Shown: positions 1 to 12,363, counted from the stretch's first letter. The stretch is 64,000 bases of DNA from Certhia americana (GCA_018697195.1 CM031879.1:29950473-30014472); one strand, 5' to 3'. Notes: generated from the letters alone by a model not told the origin. Numbers and translations: made by a program.

Positions 1-1890
1 TTCCACCACAAAAGCTAGACTGAAACCTAAGAAACAAGAGGCTCATAAGGAAGTCAAAAGGTATCACATGTACTGTCAATAAACTGCTTTTTACTTACCA
101 GCCAGTCTCAGGGGGTGGGAGATTGAGGGGAAAGGGTTTCAGAAAGAAGAAACATGAATAAGTGTATAGGCACAAAAAAAGAAAAAACAAAACATATGGT
201 GGAGAAATGAAAACAAATCCACAGTTTAAAATAACACCCAAAGGAAATAGACAGCTGGGGAAAAGAAAGAAAAACATAAACACAACATTCAAGAAGAAAA
301 GGAAAACTCTCTAAAGGGAAAGATATTTGTATGCTGGGTTTTTTTTTTAAAAAAATCAGGTTCAAAGCTGCCTGTCCTTTTTAGAAGGTTATTGCAGGTA
401 CGGTATGCCAAGTTCTCTACCAAATGTTACCCAAACTAGTGATACAATTAAGCTGAGCTACAAAACTGATCAGATGAGGAAGCCACTTATATCTGGGATC
501 TGGGATGAGAGTATAAATAAGACAAATAGACATTATGAAAACATTCTTATTAAAGAATGGCTATGAAACACTATTGTCTTTTTAAATATTAAAAAAGGTG
601 GCAGAAATATTTCAAAATATTATGTCATTTCAAATAGTCTCTACATTAGTTGCAAATAACAGCATTGTTTTACATAAATTGACAATGAAAATTCATTTTC
701 ATGCTGAAAATTTTTGTATTTTATGTTTAAGGCATATTATTTAGAAGGGAAAAAAGTATATGAATAGAGAAAAGAAATAAAAAAAAAATGTAAGAAAGTT
801 ACCAAAGTCCAAATATAGACTGAATTTCCAGAATGCAGATCTATGACATTTCCAGCTTTGTGGGACATAATGACTAAAATAAAGCAAATAATATGTATTT
901 TTTTATACATGAAGTAATCTGTCATCTTTCTTCACTTTATTATACTATCATGGAGTACATTCTGTCTTAAAATTCAGAAAATTTGTTTTGCCTAGTTATG
1001 ACTGCTACTAGAAATAAAAGACTCTGAAAGTCACAATCAGTGACCATAAACACTGAAAGGTATGTGGCAAATTTCAAATGCTCATCATTATTTGCCTTTT
1101 CTTTTTGCCAGACAGTAATAGCAGTGCTGATGATAAAAACTGGTATATCTAGTCTTGTTGGAGAGATTCTGTTTCCTTTGGAATAGGAACTTTCCAGGCA
1201 CTGATACTTCAGAAGCCAGCCAACATCTATTAGCAGATAACATGATGAATCCGTAGAATCAGAGGAATGACTCCTATGATTGGCACTGTTAATGACTTTT
1301 TCCCTGAGTTCTTGCTCTGGCTAGTACTTACTATTTTGCTGTCTTCTCTGGCCTTTTTCATGTTACACTACATCAGTGAACAAAAAAAAAAGTTTGAATT
1401 GCAGAACATTACTTTTGATCTGACAATTTTTTCTAAAATTTCTTTATGAGTCCACCAAATTCCTTTTCCTAATGAGCCTGCCAGGCACAAAAAGAATGTC
1501 TTGATGTTAGACTAGAGGTAATATATGAAGAATAAACTCCATAAGAAAGCAAAGAATTTAATTATATTTTCATTTGCTTTTAAAAGGTAACCACTTAGTT
1601 AAAATAAAGTCTAGAGATGTTAGTACCTCTCCAGCAGTAGACAGTTCATGCTTGGATGTTAAGAACTCCTTCTGAAATTACTACAGCTATATATATTAAA
1701 GGTGGAGTGTCATTAAAAGTGGCTTTTCATTTTATGTACTTCTAGCCATGCATAGGTGTTCCATCTAATCTTGTTTTATCTAAGAAATTTGCAGAATCAG
1801 TAGCTGTTAAACGCAGAGGAGACATGTGTAGGTGTCTAAAATAGGGTGGGGATAAATTAACAGCGAGAGATGCCTCACTTTTTTGAATGA

Positions 1891-1897
1891 TAAAAGA

Positions 1898-1928
<31 letters not shown>

Positions 1929-1989
1929 AAAAAAAAAAAAAACCAAAAACAAAAAAAAACAAAAACAAAAACAAAAACAAAAAAACCCC
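1891..1989. repeat. A-rich low-complexity tract with (CAAAAA)n
   Basis: About 100 bases are almost wholly A, broken by single Cs that become regular every six bases towards the right end (CAAAAA units about 1951-1985). It may be an expanded poly(A) tail of an old retroposon or simple slippage; no retroposon body is recognisable on its left. On the minus strand it is T-rich and gives a meaningless phenylalanine-rich frame. Confidence 0.9.
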
Positions 1990-3626
1990 ACGCTTGACCA
2001 GATGCCAATCTTAGACAATCTTAGACAAATTTTAGATTCTTAGAGTGAATATCACACTGAATATTGACACTAGACAGGAAAAATTAAGTTGAAGAATCAA
2101 TGTTTCTATGACCAAATTTGCTTTAATTTAGTGAGAGTTTTTTCCCTCTTCCACATCCCTTAAAAGATAAAAAAATCACTTTTATTATGCTGCACACCTT
2201 ACTTTCCAGCCATTGCATCTTATAACAAAAATAAAGTTGCATAGGGAGTCTGTTTTGAAAATTATCTTTATTTTTTTTTCTGAAAAAGTTGGATTCTGCC
2301 TTAGCCATGCAAACTCCTTTGTTACTCACTGATCTTATTCACACATTAGTCAGGACTTTGCAAAAGCCCAGCATTACAGTTCAGAACTGCAGAGATAAGT
2401 CTGGAGTCTTTGAAGATTTAAAGACTCTTTGAAAATATGGTCTGGTGACTTCTTTCCAGAGCCCACTAGGGTCACTGTAAATTTTAGCATGTATTTCAAA
2501 AGCCTCTGGATCAAATCACACACCCTCTCCACCTCTCATATACATAACTATGCCTATTTCAAAAAAAAGTTTTGTAATATCATATTTGAAAGAAAATTTG
2601 AACTGACCACAGAGAGATACTATGTCCCCAGACTGCCTGCTTAAACTGAGAATATATGACCTCCACCATATTTCTGTACTGAAACTGGCTTTGCTATTCC
2701 ATGGTAGAAAGAAAAATATGTTTAACATTCTGTAGATGTCTATGCAATGCTTATCAGCAACCAGAATGAATAATTCTAAAAGGCTGATGTTTGAACACAT
2801 ACTACAGCACAGCAGAATTAAAGGTGAAAGTTCAAGTGCTGCAATTTCAAACTATTGATCAATGGTAATTTTTGGCACCCCTGGGTTAGTGATGCTGGCA
2901 TATGGCAAGCAAGCAAACCACAAAGGTTAAGTATGAATCATCAGTACAAATGTAATTCACCTTCTTCAGTTTTCTTAGATTTAAAAAACTTTTGCAGTTA
3001 GGTGGTCTTTCTCCTGCATGTTTCTATACACCACAGCAAGGTATATCCTGCAGACCAGGTCTTCTGAGTACATCAAATTGGAGAGAATGTTGAGGAAGAA
3101 AGCTGTTTGTCTGTTCTTACCAATTTGTCGAATAACCCGAAAAGATATTTATTTACCTCTTACCACTACATTTTATTACATCATGGATGGCTCAAATTTT
3201 CTCCCATTTATCTTTACACTTTCAAAGTTGTCATAAAAAGATCCCTTTGTCCTACAGATTGTTTTGCTTATTACAGTAGAAATTATAGACAGAATAATCT
3301 GTTTCATAATCTGCTTATTTACCAGACCTTGTTTAATTAAAAATAATTTGGTTAATACTCATTGAACAAGGATATTAAGTCTGTTATACTGAATGGTGCT
3401 GCTATGTCATTATTAATCAGCATTGATTTATTCACTAGGATGACATTTAGGCGCACTCCTTTCTGCAAATTCCTATCCTTTTGAACAACATATAAGACCT
3501 CACTGGTAAGAATTTCAAGTATAACTCTACTGTTTCCAAATATTAGGAGAGAAAAATATTTTGCTTTCTTGAAGTACCTCTTTAATTTTATTACAAGGGC
3601 TAGTTTTATTCACTTTGTACTCAAAT

Positions 3627-3646
3627 GATCTATATCTATATAGATC
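3627..3646. repeat. 20-base inverted repeat in AT-rich DNA
   Basis: Arms GATCTATAT and ATATAGATC are perfect complements with two bases between them. It lies at the left edge of an AT-rich patch that runs to about 3690. In such DNA, palindromes of this size arise by chance and slippage, so no function is inferred. Confidence 0.75.
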
Positions 3647-4310
3647 TTATTAAAAAAATATAGTATATATATAAAAAAAAATTATATAAAAAAATCCACA
3701 GGTTTTACATTCATTTTGTAAGAACATAGCCTATAATGAAGTGCTGTCAAAGCTCTTAACTGGCTGTAAACTTTGTACTTAATCTACACAGTTCCAGGGC
3801 TGTGATTTTCCAGACTTTCTCTGCCCGCACCCTTGTTTTATTTGGTTTACTTGTAACTGTAGTTTCTCTGAATGAGCAGATGTCTAAGGGTCATTTGTTT
3901 TACTTTTGTTTATCTTTGTATTGTAGAATTGTAGAATCATAATATGATTTTTATGCACATAGCAGTAGCAAGCAGTTATTTCATGTATAGTGAGGTATTT
4001 ATGACTCTCACATGGCATTCTAGTGTAGAGAAATGCAGACCTAGATATCAGGAGACTTAAGAAGAGGAAACACAGGTTGGAGCACTGAGAAGTGCAAACA
4101 CAGGATGGTAAGAGATGGGCACAGTCTGGCCCCAGAGGCCAAACAATTATAGACAACTCAGCCTTGGACATTTAAAGAAATGCAGACCTGGAATTGCACA
4201 GAACTGCATTTAGGAGTAAATCATGGTAAATCCAGGTTTAACCTGGAGTTTCAGATTAAAGAAGAAAGAATAATGTGTGGAAGTGTGCAGGCAAACAAAC
4301 ATGATACCTA

Positions 4311-4465
4311 GTGAATCCTAGAGTCAGGAAGGAACCATCAACAAGAACACCACATTACTCCTGCTGATGTAAGACTCTGGACCCCAGTAACTCACTTAAA
4401 AATCCCACAGCTAGAATCAAACCTCCAACCTCACAGCCCAGAGACAAAGGGTGAGCTCATCAGGA
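4311..4465 (-). mobile_element. Candidate ancient tRNA-derived SINE with CR1-type tail
   Basis: Read on the minus strand, the segment starts near 4460 with an A-box-like TGAGCTCACC. About 37 bases later comes a B-box-like GGTTTGATTCTAG (about 4408-4420), preceded by the GAGGTTGGAG spacing typical of tRNA heads. A body of about 70 bases follows, ending at 4311-4337 in GGTTCCTTCC plus ACTCTAGGATTC. That resembles the 3' tails shared by CR1/L3 LINEs and the SINEs they mobilise in reptiles and birds. The order head-body-tail fits a turtle/crocodile-style tRNA SINE. The match is degenerate and the A-to-B spacing is shorter than in a real tRNA. It is not the same family as the SINE at 53.5 kb. A chance resemblance is possible. 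Confidence 0.4.
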
Positions 4466-5849
4466 AAAGATGCAAAAAACTAAATGCATGTATAACAATT
4501 TGAAGTACATTCTTAGTGTTTCTTTTTCCAATAAAACTTCAGTCTGGACTAATAATGTTTAGATTCTAAACATTTCCATTATATAAAAAATAAATTATTT
4601 TCATTCCTTAAGTATATATCAGGTGTGCTGCCTTTTCCTATAAACAAATTTGGAGCATAAAAGCTTGTGGCTAAGTAATGCCCTGAAAGTATTACCTTAC
4701 TACTTACTACTTATCATTAAAAAAAAAAAAAATAATAGGACATACATACATCAGTTACATGATTTGGAAGTTAATTTTACCTTAGAAACATCTTGGTGAT
4801 GATTTGATCATTTTTTTCACTTGTTTTACAATCACATGCTGTCACAACATAAACATCCAAATATAATTTAAGAGAAAAAATATCTTTAAACATATATTGA
4901 GTGGTTTATTTCAAAGTCACAAATGAAAATGGGACCTTTTCCTCCTACCTAAACAAGAAACATGAATAGCTTATAATTACAAAGTAACAGAAGTGAATTT
5001 AATATGTGTCTAAGAGAATTTTCTGCTGCAATTTATATTTCAAATCTCCTCTGGAAATTTTAGGGCACTTTTGGGGGGTTTTGTTCTGGTTCTTCTTTTA
5101 CGAATTTCATGTGACATCAGCAAAGAACAGCTATTGACTAAAGCTGCAAATGAAACCTGGGATTAAAACACTGAGTGGAAAATTAAAATAGTAATGTTTT
5201 TCCTTTACATAGTTCCACCAGGGAGTAGAGGGAGGGAGGAAAAAAGGTAAGAGAAAAGTGGAAAGTAAGCTTTTTTTTTCAAGTACACAAGCAAATACAT
5301 CTTACACAGTTTTTGCATTTTAAGTAAAATAACACCAATTGTAGCAAAAATATGGATTTTTACTGCATGAAAGTTACACCTTTTCATGTAGTGGGATAAG
5401 CATGGATATAGAAAAGTCAAAGTTCAAATTTTTAAAATTTTCTAGGAACCAATTCATTCATCATAATTGAAGTCTCTGGTGTCTCATGTGCTGTGCTAGT
5501 GTATTAATGATCTTTTCCACATGACAATATTGGGATTTCTTATATGTATACTTTAAGTCTGAATTTCCTTAATTCACCAGCTCAGTTTGAGAATAATCAG
5601 AACCTCTCTGTGGTGCATTTACCTAACAAATAGGATGAAATAGCTTTGAGGTGGTACAACTCTATCTGGGAAAACAAAATACATTAAAATCAAATACAAA
5701 TAATTCAAAATATTGAAAACTCTATCCTTTCCTGTGGTAAGAAAGAAGGGATTACAGGTGACCTTTCTCCTGATAAGTCACAGTTGTACTAATTACCAAA
5801 GAAGAGGAACAACCTTGCACTTAATGAGTCACAGCTCTGACTAATAAAG
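4466..5849. other. Gene-free unique DNA
   Basis: No recognisable gene or transposon. It contains a short A run (4719-4732) and AT-rich stretches. The longest frame (minus strand, 71 codons, 5205-5420) is a translation of purine-rich DNA with no family resemblance. Confidence 0.6.
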
Positions 5850-6235
5850 ATCGGTGTGATAAAAGTGTGGGTTGGCTGGTTCAGAAGAACCCTGAGGAAG
5901 AGAACCTGGAGAAAGAGGATCTTGGGGAGAAGGAAAGATCCAGTGGGACACAAAGAGGAACAAAGCAAGGCTGCTGCTGTACAAGATCTGCTGCAATGTC
6001 AGTCTGGGTCTGATGGAGTTAGAACTGTTGCAGTCAGTGTTGAGCTAGGTAAAAGCCTGTAGTCAGAGTCTGCAGTTGGACCCAGTAGGTCCAACAGTAG
6101 AAGCTTGATTAGCCAGAGTCAGGATGTACTGTCAGAGCTGTAAAGAAGAATAAAATGCAACCCTTTTCACGTTGCCAAGTGTCTCTTTCTCCTGCAGCAC
6201 TTTATATTCCAGAATTCCAGCTACACCTAACATAA
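5850..6235 (+). mobile_element. LTR-like segment, probable ERV solo LTR
   Basis: This segment is richer in G and C than its surroundings. It ends with AATAAA at about 6150, followed by about 85 bases that include a pyrimidine-rich TCTCTTTCTCCTGCAGCAC motif like the R/U5 part of bird retroviral LTRs. The right end reads ...CACCTAACA, compatible with a terminal CA. A GTTGGACC/GGTCCAAC hairpin (6075-6095) lies inside. I cannot place the left end or a target-site duplication, and no gag, pol or env remnant adjoins it. An old gene fragment is the alternative. Confidence 0.35.
6075..6095. repeat. 8-bp-arm hairpin
   Basis: GTTGGACC and GGTCCAAC are perfect complements around a 5-base loop (CAGTA). 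It lies within the LTR-like segment upstream of its AATAAA, so if that segment is transcribed the hairpin would be in its RNA. No function is claimed. Confidence 0.8.
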
Positions 6236-6881
6236 CTCGTTAATTAATCTTTACCATAGGCGTATAGGAGAAGTAAATTGGAAGTTATTCTTAATTTCTG
6301 TGGAGTTATTTAGGATAATTATCTCCCAGCTCTTGGGAGAAATTTCCTAGCAATTTCCTTTTTCTCCTTTAACTCTTTTGCTTTTGAAGGCAAAATTTAG
6401 TTTTCTTTTTCCTTTCATTAACATCTTTCTCCCTCAGAGATACAGCATCACAGTTTTCCTCTCTTTGAATGTCCTCACTACTGTATTGTAAAACTCTCTG
6501 AGTAGAGGACATGGACTGAGGAAAGGTCTCTTCCTGCATCTCTACAGAAGCGTGCAATGAGGATGACATTAAATTTAAAAGGGTCATCTGCCAAAAGAAG
6601 TACGTGTCCATTAAAAGCTAGAGTCACATATACTTCCTCCCTTCCTCCATCATTCAGTTACTTAATTCATGCAAGGTAGAACAAAGCCATCTGTGACAAT
6701 TTGTTCCACTCTTACAAACCTAAAGGTTAGCATATATTGGTTTAAAAAAAAAGTGAATTAAAGAAAACAAAACATTAATTCCTAACATATCCCCACTGTG
6801 GACATGTGTTCTAGCTCAAAATTATGCTGCTAAATAAGATGTAGTCTATTATATTTAAGCAGCAATTTAGGGATCTAGGTG

Positions 6882-6903
6882 AACGCCTTCAGCAGAAGGC
6901 GTT
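6882..6903. repeat. GC-rich 9-bp-arm hairpin
   Basis: AACGCCTTC (6882-6890) and GAAGGCGTT (6895-6903) are perfect complements around the 4-base loop AGCA. The stem has a CpG in each arm and is clearly more GC-rich than the surrounding AT-rich DNA. It has no adjoining T run, so it is not a simple terminator-like element. Function unknown. Confidence 0.85.
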
Positions 6904-9711
6904 TACAGATGCAAGTCCATATCTCTGACTCTACTGGCTTTAGTTTGAGGACTCTACTTTCACACCTGGGTAACTACTTAAGGTCCTGCCCACTGCAACG
7001 CATAAATCCTTAAATTTTTACAATCAGTGTTAGCTGTATGTAAAAACTAGAGAATTCTAGTTGCTTGAAACATTATTTCAAAAACTTAATAATGCCTTAG
7101 CAGAATCATAAAAATAGTGGCTAACAGGCTCACTAAAGCTAAAAGTAACTGTTTCTTAGACTCAATTCATGAAAGTCTGCTTTCCCATTTTTCTGTGTGA
7201 TCTTCCCTTAAATACAAAGAAATAGATTAAACACAAGAAGAGTTAGAAAAGATAATGACAGTCATCTCATATTGTATAGGATGACTGTTGAACCAATGAT
7301 TACAATTGATATAAAACCTTTCCTATTGTCCTGCTGTGAATCAAACAGTTGTGTCAGAAAAACCCACTTCCAGTGTTTTTCATCCTATCTCTAGGAAACA
7401 GCCTAAAGCCAACTCTCTCTTCCATCTCTGTCCAAAGCAATCAATAGAGAGAGCACAGCTCCCGCTCTCCCTACATATTTGGAAGCCTGTATACAACATA
7501 ATTGTCGAATTCTTCAGAAATTAAAGCAGGCACTCAATAAACACAGACTATAATCTGGAATATGTTAAACCCGTTCCTATTTAAAGTATCCTGGAAGGCT
7601 GTGGTTTCAAAGGAAAAAGGAAAAGTGATAATTAAAAAAATTGAGAAAAAGAGGAGGACGGGAAGGAAAGAAAGACAAAAAAAATCAGTATCCCTGAAAC
7701 TGGTTTTGTTTGCTGTGAACAAAAAATTCCCTTAGGAGTACAATAGGAATATTTCTGTCTGCTGTACTTTACAATCATCCAGAAACTGAAGGTTTTATAA
7801 TATAAGGTGACTCTCTAGCCTTAGTTGATGAATGGCTATAATTTTCCATTGGACATCCTGAATCATCCAACTTGCCACAGCAAGGAAGCTCTCTAACTCT
7901 GAATTGAAGCTATAATTCTAAAATGTAAGAGTCCACTGTGGAAGAATAACACATTGGTTGTGAATCCTTGACATTCAAGCACTGTCGAGGGAAAAAACCA
8001 AACAAACCTCAAATACTATTTATTTACAGAGAAAAGGATTCTGAGTGAGCATAGTCATTTTAATGCTGAGCACAAACCCCTAACTGGGGTCCAAAAGATT
8101 TACAACAGGACAGAGCAGGATGCAGGTGTAGGTAGTGCCACCAATCTCAAATATAAAAACATTATTAAGGATAGATAACTCTAAACCTGTCAGATATAAT
8201 GACCTATATTAATAACATGGAAGTAGGTTTATTTGGCTTAAAACCCAGGGAGAAAATTTCCATTCTTTTTCTTCCCTAGATATAGAAATTTGAAAGAAAG
8301 AGGCTGAAATAAAGGGATCATTGGTTATTAAAGTGATACCATCAAACTCTGACTTCTCAGGATGAAAAGGTTGTTAATATTTCATGTATTAAACAGTGTA
8401 AAGCTCTAGCATCAGCAGAACAAAATAATGTTAAAAAAACAGTATTATTCCTAAGTGAAACTTGTTTTGGAGATCACAGTGGGACATACACACAGTTACA
8501 GTTTAGTAACTAGATTAATGTCTGACAGACAAAAAGAATAATGGCAATATTTTATAAGATGGAAACTAAAAGTGAGGACAAGTGGTACACTAAAAGTGGC
8601 AAGTGCAAATGCGTAATCAAGATAACCTTATGAGAGGAGGGATGTATTTAGGTCATCTTATAGTTAGGTCACTTGACTATCTTGTTGAAGAACTGAGGTT
8701 TTTTGCTGGACCAAGCAGACTAAGTCTGCCTTGACAGCTGCTGAAAGCCATGTGGATGTGAAATACGCAGGACAAGTACCAAAATCTTTCAGTGCTTCAG
8801 TTCCTACCTCTCCAGTACAAAATGCTGCTCCCTTTACCTCTTCTCAAATCTGTGAGATTACTGTCTGTAAGTACACCTGTGACCATGTGTGTGTCTCAGA
8901 GATTCATTCAAACACATGTTTGTTGCTGGTTGGACCTACAAACAAGAATGTGACAGCCACATCCCTTAGCCTCATCAGAAACTCCCAGTTCACAGAGCAG
9001 TGGGCTGGGCTCCAGCCAGACAGGATTGTTCTGAGCCAGAGCTGTTGGAGATATTTCTTGTAAAATTGCCTGGAAAATCCAAAGTTGAACCAGGATTCCA
9101 CTATTCATATGTACTAACCTCATACATTTTCCATTACTTGAAGAATCTTGAAATCCACAAAGAATTAACAGAGAATAAAACAATCCTGATTTAAGTGGAT
9201 GTGAGTTATTTGTTCCAAGTACTAGGACAGTGGTCTTTTTTGACTACTAGCCAGCTGGTCAGCTGTTTATTAATTCATAAAATAAATGCCAGCTTCAGCT
9301 TGGTGAATAGTGAATACCCCAAGATCCTGGCAAGCAAGTCACACTTGGCAGATTTTCATACTTATCAAAAACCCAAATCAGGCAAGTGAGAAAACAAACA
9401 CCAAGCCTGCTTTTTCCTAAGTACCAACCAGACTTTCAGAAGACATAAGGTGTTATTATAAATTATGAGCCCTTATCTAGAATGTTCAAAATACAGTTGC
9501 AATTAGAGATATGGACTGACAAATACTCATTCAGTTTCCATTTGAGGGCACTAAGAAAACCCTATTTTCCAAAGTGTCAATAACCTCATAGCCAACTCTA
9601 TAAATAAGCACCAAATGGATTTTGTGGGATGGTTCGATTTCCATTAGATTCCATCTTCAAGTATTAGTGATGTCTGATTTCCTTATTTTTACTTCCAGCA
9701 AATGGTATCAT

Positions 9712-9740
9712 ATAAGTCTACATAAGAAATGTAGACTTAT
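9712..9740. repeat. 12-bp-arm hairpin
   Basis: ATAAGTCTACAT (9712-9723) and ATGTAGACTTAT (9729-9740) are perfect complements with five bases between. There is no flanking duplication obvious enough to call a MITE. It may simply be a palindrome formed by template switching during replication. Confidence 0.85.
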
Positions 9741-10269
9741 GTGAGTGCTGCACTTTAAATGAAAAATTAGCTGAAGGTGAAACCCTAACAGCAGTTTTCA
9801 GCTTTTAGGTGACATTCAAAGCTGCATTCCAGCAAGGATCATTTTAACTTCACACTGTGACAGAGACTAAAACTGTTTCCTGAAAGTAGTACTACAAAGC
9901 ATTTTAAATAATAACTTGACCCTTTATCTCCTGTAAATTTGCCAGGATGTAATTGGATTAGCCTAGAAAAAACCCAGCACTATTCCTGTCTGTTGGAAGA
10001 TACAGGATGAAAAAACAGGCTAACAGTTCTTAAAGTGGATCTGTGCAATTTCTGCTGCAGCCCATAAAGCTTAATAGATGATTATTTAAGGAAAGAACAT
10101 TGAAAATCTACATGGAAGACACACTAAAAATGATCTTTAACATGGTTTTCTACTAATTGCATTTAAAAAAAAATATATTAAATGGAGAAAAGGTACTTCT
10201 ATCACTTTTAATTACATGTCTTTAATTTCAAAGATGATATGCAGTATGCAATCTAACATTACAAAAGAA

Positions 10270-10314
10270 AACCAGTATATAAAATATTGAGCAGTTTCTC
10301 AGTATATACTGGTT
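10270..10314. repeat. Long hairpin, 12-bp outer and 5-bp inner stem
   Basis: AACCAGTATATA (10270-10281) and TATATACTGGTT (10303-10314) are perfect complements. Between them TTGAG pairs with CTCAG (one G-T pair) around the loop CAGTTT, leaving a short bulge on the left arm. The total is 45 bases. It is shorter than usual microRNA precursors and the outer flanks do not extend the pairing, so a microRNA role is unlikely but not excluded. Confidence 0.8.
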
Positions 10315-10952
10315 TACATGTAAAAAATGAAAATATGCATTCTGAAATATGTTAATTTTACAGTGAAGTACTTTAATAGCTTAACTCTCATAACTACAGG
10401 AGATCCCTGCATGCATTACTGTCAAACTAATTTATTTGAATTTTTATATTAGGTAAATCCAGAACAAACAGTTAGCACCTTCAAGACCCAGACACAGTAT
10501 TTTCACATTTCTCGTGGATTATGATTTGGATAAAACTGTGGTTTTACAGTGAAAGTGGTTGCGCAAAAATTTGAGTAATACCTTCACCTTATGTTTCAGG
10601 TTGAGCAGAACAACATGATATATCTTTTACTTCTTAAGTCTGCAAATAACACTGTGAAGAGGGACATCTCTAAATTATTCTCTTTCTTTTTTGTTTCCAG
10701 TATAAACAACATTTTGTGGTGCATTTCAATGGTAATGTAGATCCTACAGAAATGTGGTTCCAGAGCCTTCATATGGCTCCTTCATGGCTCCTGAAATGGG
10801 TGACATTATCATATGGAAAAAATATCAGCAATACGAAGTTTTTCTAATTTTTTTTTTCCCAGATCAATCTCCCCAGATTGAAAACAGTTTACATATATCA
10901 AAACACATAGAAACTGAAGAAAGTATGAGGACTTCTCACTGACTACACCTGT

Positions 10953-10972
10953 AGATGTACATATGTACATCT
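10953..10972. repeat. 20-base perfect palindrome
   Basis: AGATGTACAT followed directly by ATGTACATCT gives a perfect palindrome with no loop. Another GTAC-containing copy of part of the motif follows at once (10974-10980). Alternating purine-pyrimidine runs of this sort are common in vertebrate intergenic DNA. Confidence 0.85.
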
Positions 10973-12363
10973 GTATGTACACAAATACATATGGAAATTT
11001 GTTGACTGAAATTATTTTTCTGTTCACAAAGCTTAGGTTTTGCTTCATTTGGGAAAAAAACCCAACAATTGCTGTGTCCAAAATACTTCATTCAGAGATT
11101 GATGTTTCTTAAATGGATGAATTCATTCTGTAAAGGTAGGCAATGAAGACCATACTGGAATAATTCAAGGGGAATTAATATTAGAAACCTAATATTTGAA
11201 AGATAAGAAAGCTTGTCTTAGGCATATGATCAAATATTTAATTACTTTTTATAAAATACATTTTATGTTGGATTGGGATCAAGCTGCCACACAGGTGCTT
11301 GAATGACAGCATTCACAGATACAACTTTTAGTTATGGATCCCTGTCTGTTGAAGTTTGGTGCAGATGACAAGAAACTCAACTCCTCCAGTAGCCAGGTAA
11401 GAAATGTATAGTCATTTGGGTTTAGGGTTTTACGTTTTCTTTTCTTTCACTGGTCGGTTTTCATTTTTATGGGATTTTTTTGGATTTTAATTGGCATCTC
11501 TTTTCCATGTATTGCTAGGTCTTAGTTTTCCTGTACAGGGTGTGTTTGTGTTTTATGTAATAGGATTTCAGAGTCACAGAATTTTTGATTTTTTCTTTTC
11601 TTTTTTTTCTCTCAGTACTAAAGTACGATGCATGTCACATATGCTGAAACTGGAAGAATATAACTAGATCAAAACATGAGTCACTGCATTAATAGCTTGC
11701 TTCCAGGCATTACAGCAGTATCTTGGAAATTTAAATGCATGCAATCAACCCTGCCAACAGTCAAAACGTGTTTTCAGTCTAAACTGTGTTACTGTGACAC
11801 TGCACAGTTACAAAACTCTTGAAGACAGATTAAAAATGAGAAAACTGCTTTTCCATATTTTATCAACAAGTCTACATTAGTCTTTATGAAAACCTGTTAT
11901 GCCCTACCTTGTATGTACAAAAACAAACCCTGCCAATGTTTACCTCTGACATTCCAAATTCATGCTGGTGCAACATGAGAACAATGTTTGACTCTTTAAG
12001 GAGACAGAGTAGGGCAGATGCTCTTGTTTCAGAATAAGTTAAAGTTACCCTACTTATAGTTTTTTTCATGTTTACACATGATGATTTTTAAGCTGCTCTT
12101 TGTGTTGGACCTGCCTTAGAGGCAGTTTTGCCCCCAGCATCCCTCACAGTGCTTTGCAAGGGTGACCACCTTACCAGGAAAGGTGCTGGTATAACACCAG
12201 TGCTGCAGCTGGGCAGCACCAGCAGAGCATCATCCCTGTCTCCCCAGTGTTCCCCCAGCACCAGTAGGAGGGGGGTGACCAAAATCCTGGGAGGGAACAT
12301 ATCCAGGATAACTGACCCAAACTGACCAAAGGGATACTCCATATGATGTGATGTCTGCTCAGA

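Larger units (their letters stand above)
1..4310. other. Gene-free unique DNA, 5' end of window
   Basis: No open frame here exceeds 95 codons and none resembles a known protein. Most of the longest frames are low-complexity translations of A- or T-rich DNA. The stretch holds the A-rich tract at 1891-1989, a 10-base tandem doublet just after it (about 2007-2026), an AT-rich patch at 3627-3690 containing a 20-base near-perfect palindrome, and a (TAGAATTG)-like doublet near 3924 that faintly recalls a CR1 tail but has no body beside it. A 14-base sequence occurs twice (about 4031 and 4178). Nothing else is recognised. Confidence 0.6.
6236..12100. other. Gene-free unique DNA
   Basis: No gene recognised. 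The best open frame is 110 codons on the plus strand (8731-9063); its product shows no motif I know, and overlapping frames on the other strand are nearly as long, as expected by chance. The stretch contains four clear inverted repeats (6882-6903, 9712-9740, 10270-10314, 10953-10972). It also has a strong splice-donor-like CAG/GTAAGAA at 11394-11402, beside a short reverse-transcriptase-like peptide (11352-11378). No other repeat family was recognised. Confidence 0.55.

Noticed and set aside
1742..2008. 88-codon Phe-rich minus-strand frame
   Set aside because: It is a translation of the A-rich low-complexity tract.
3920..3945. CR1 3' tail from the TAGAATTGTAGAATCATA phrase
   Set aside because: Only two degenerate octamer-like units and no CR1 3' untranslated sequence adjoining.
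8731..9063. 110-codon plus-strand frame as a gene
   Set aside because: The product has no recognisable motif, the opposite strand carries frames nearly as long, and no exon signals or codon bias support it.
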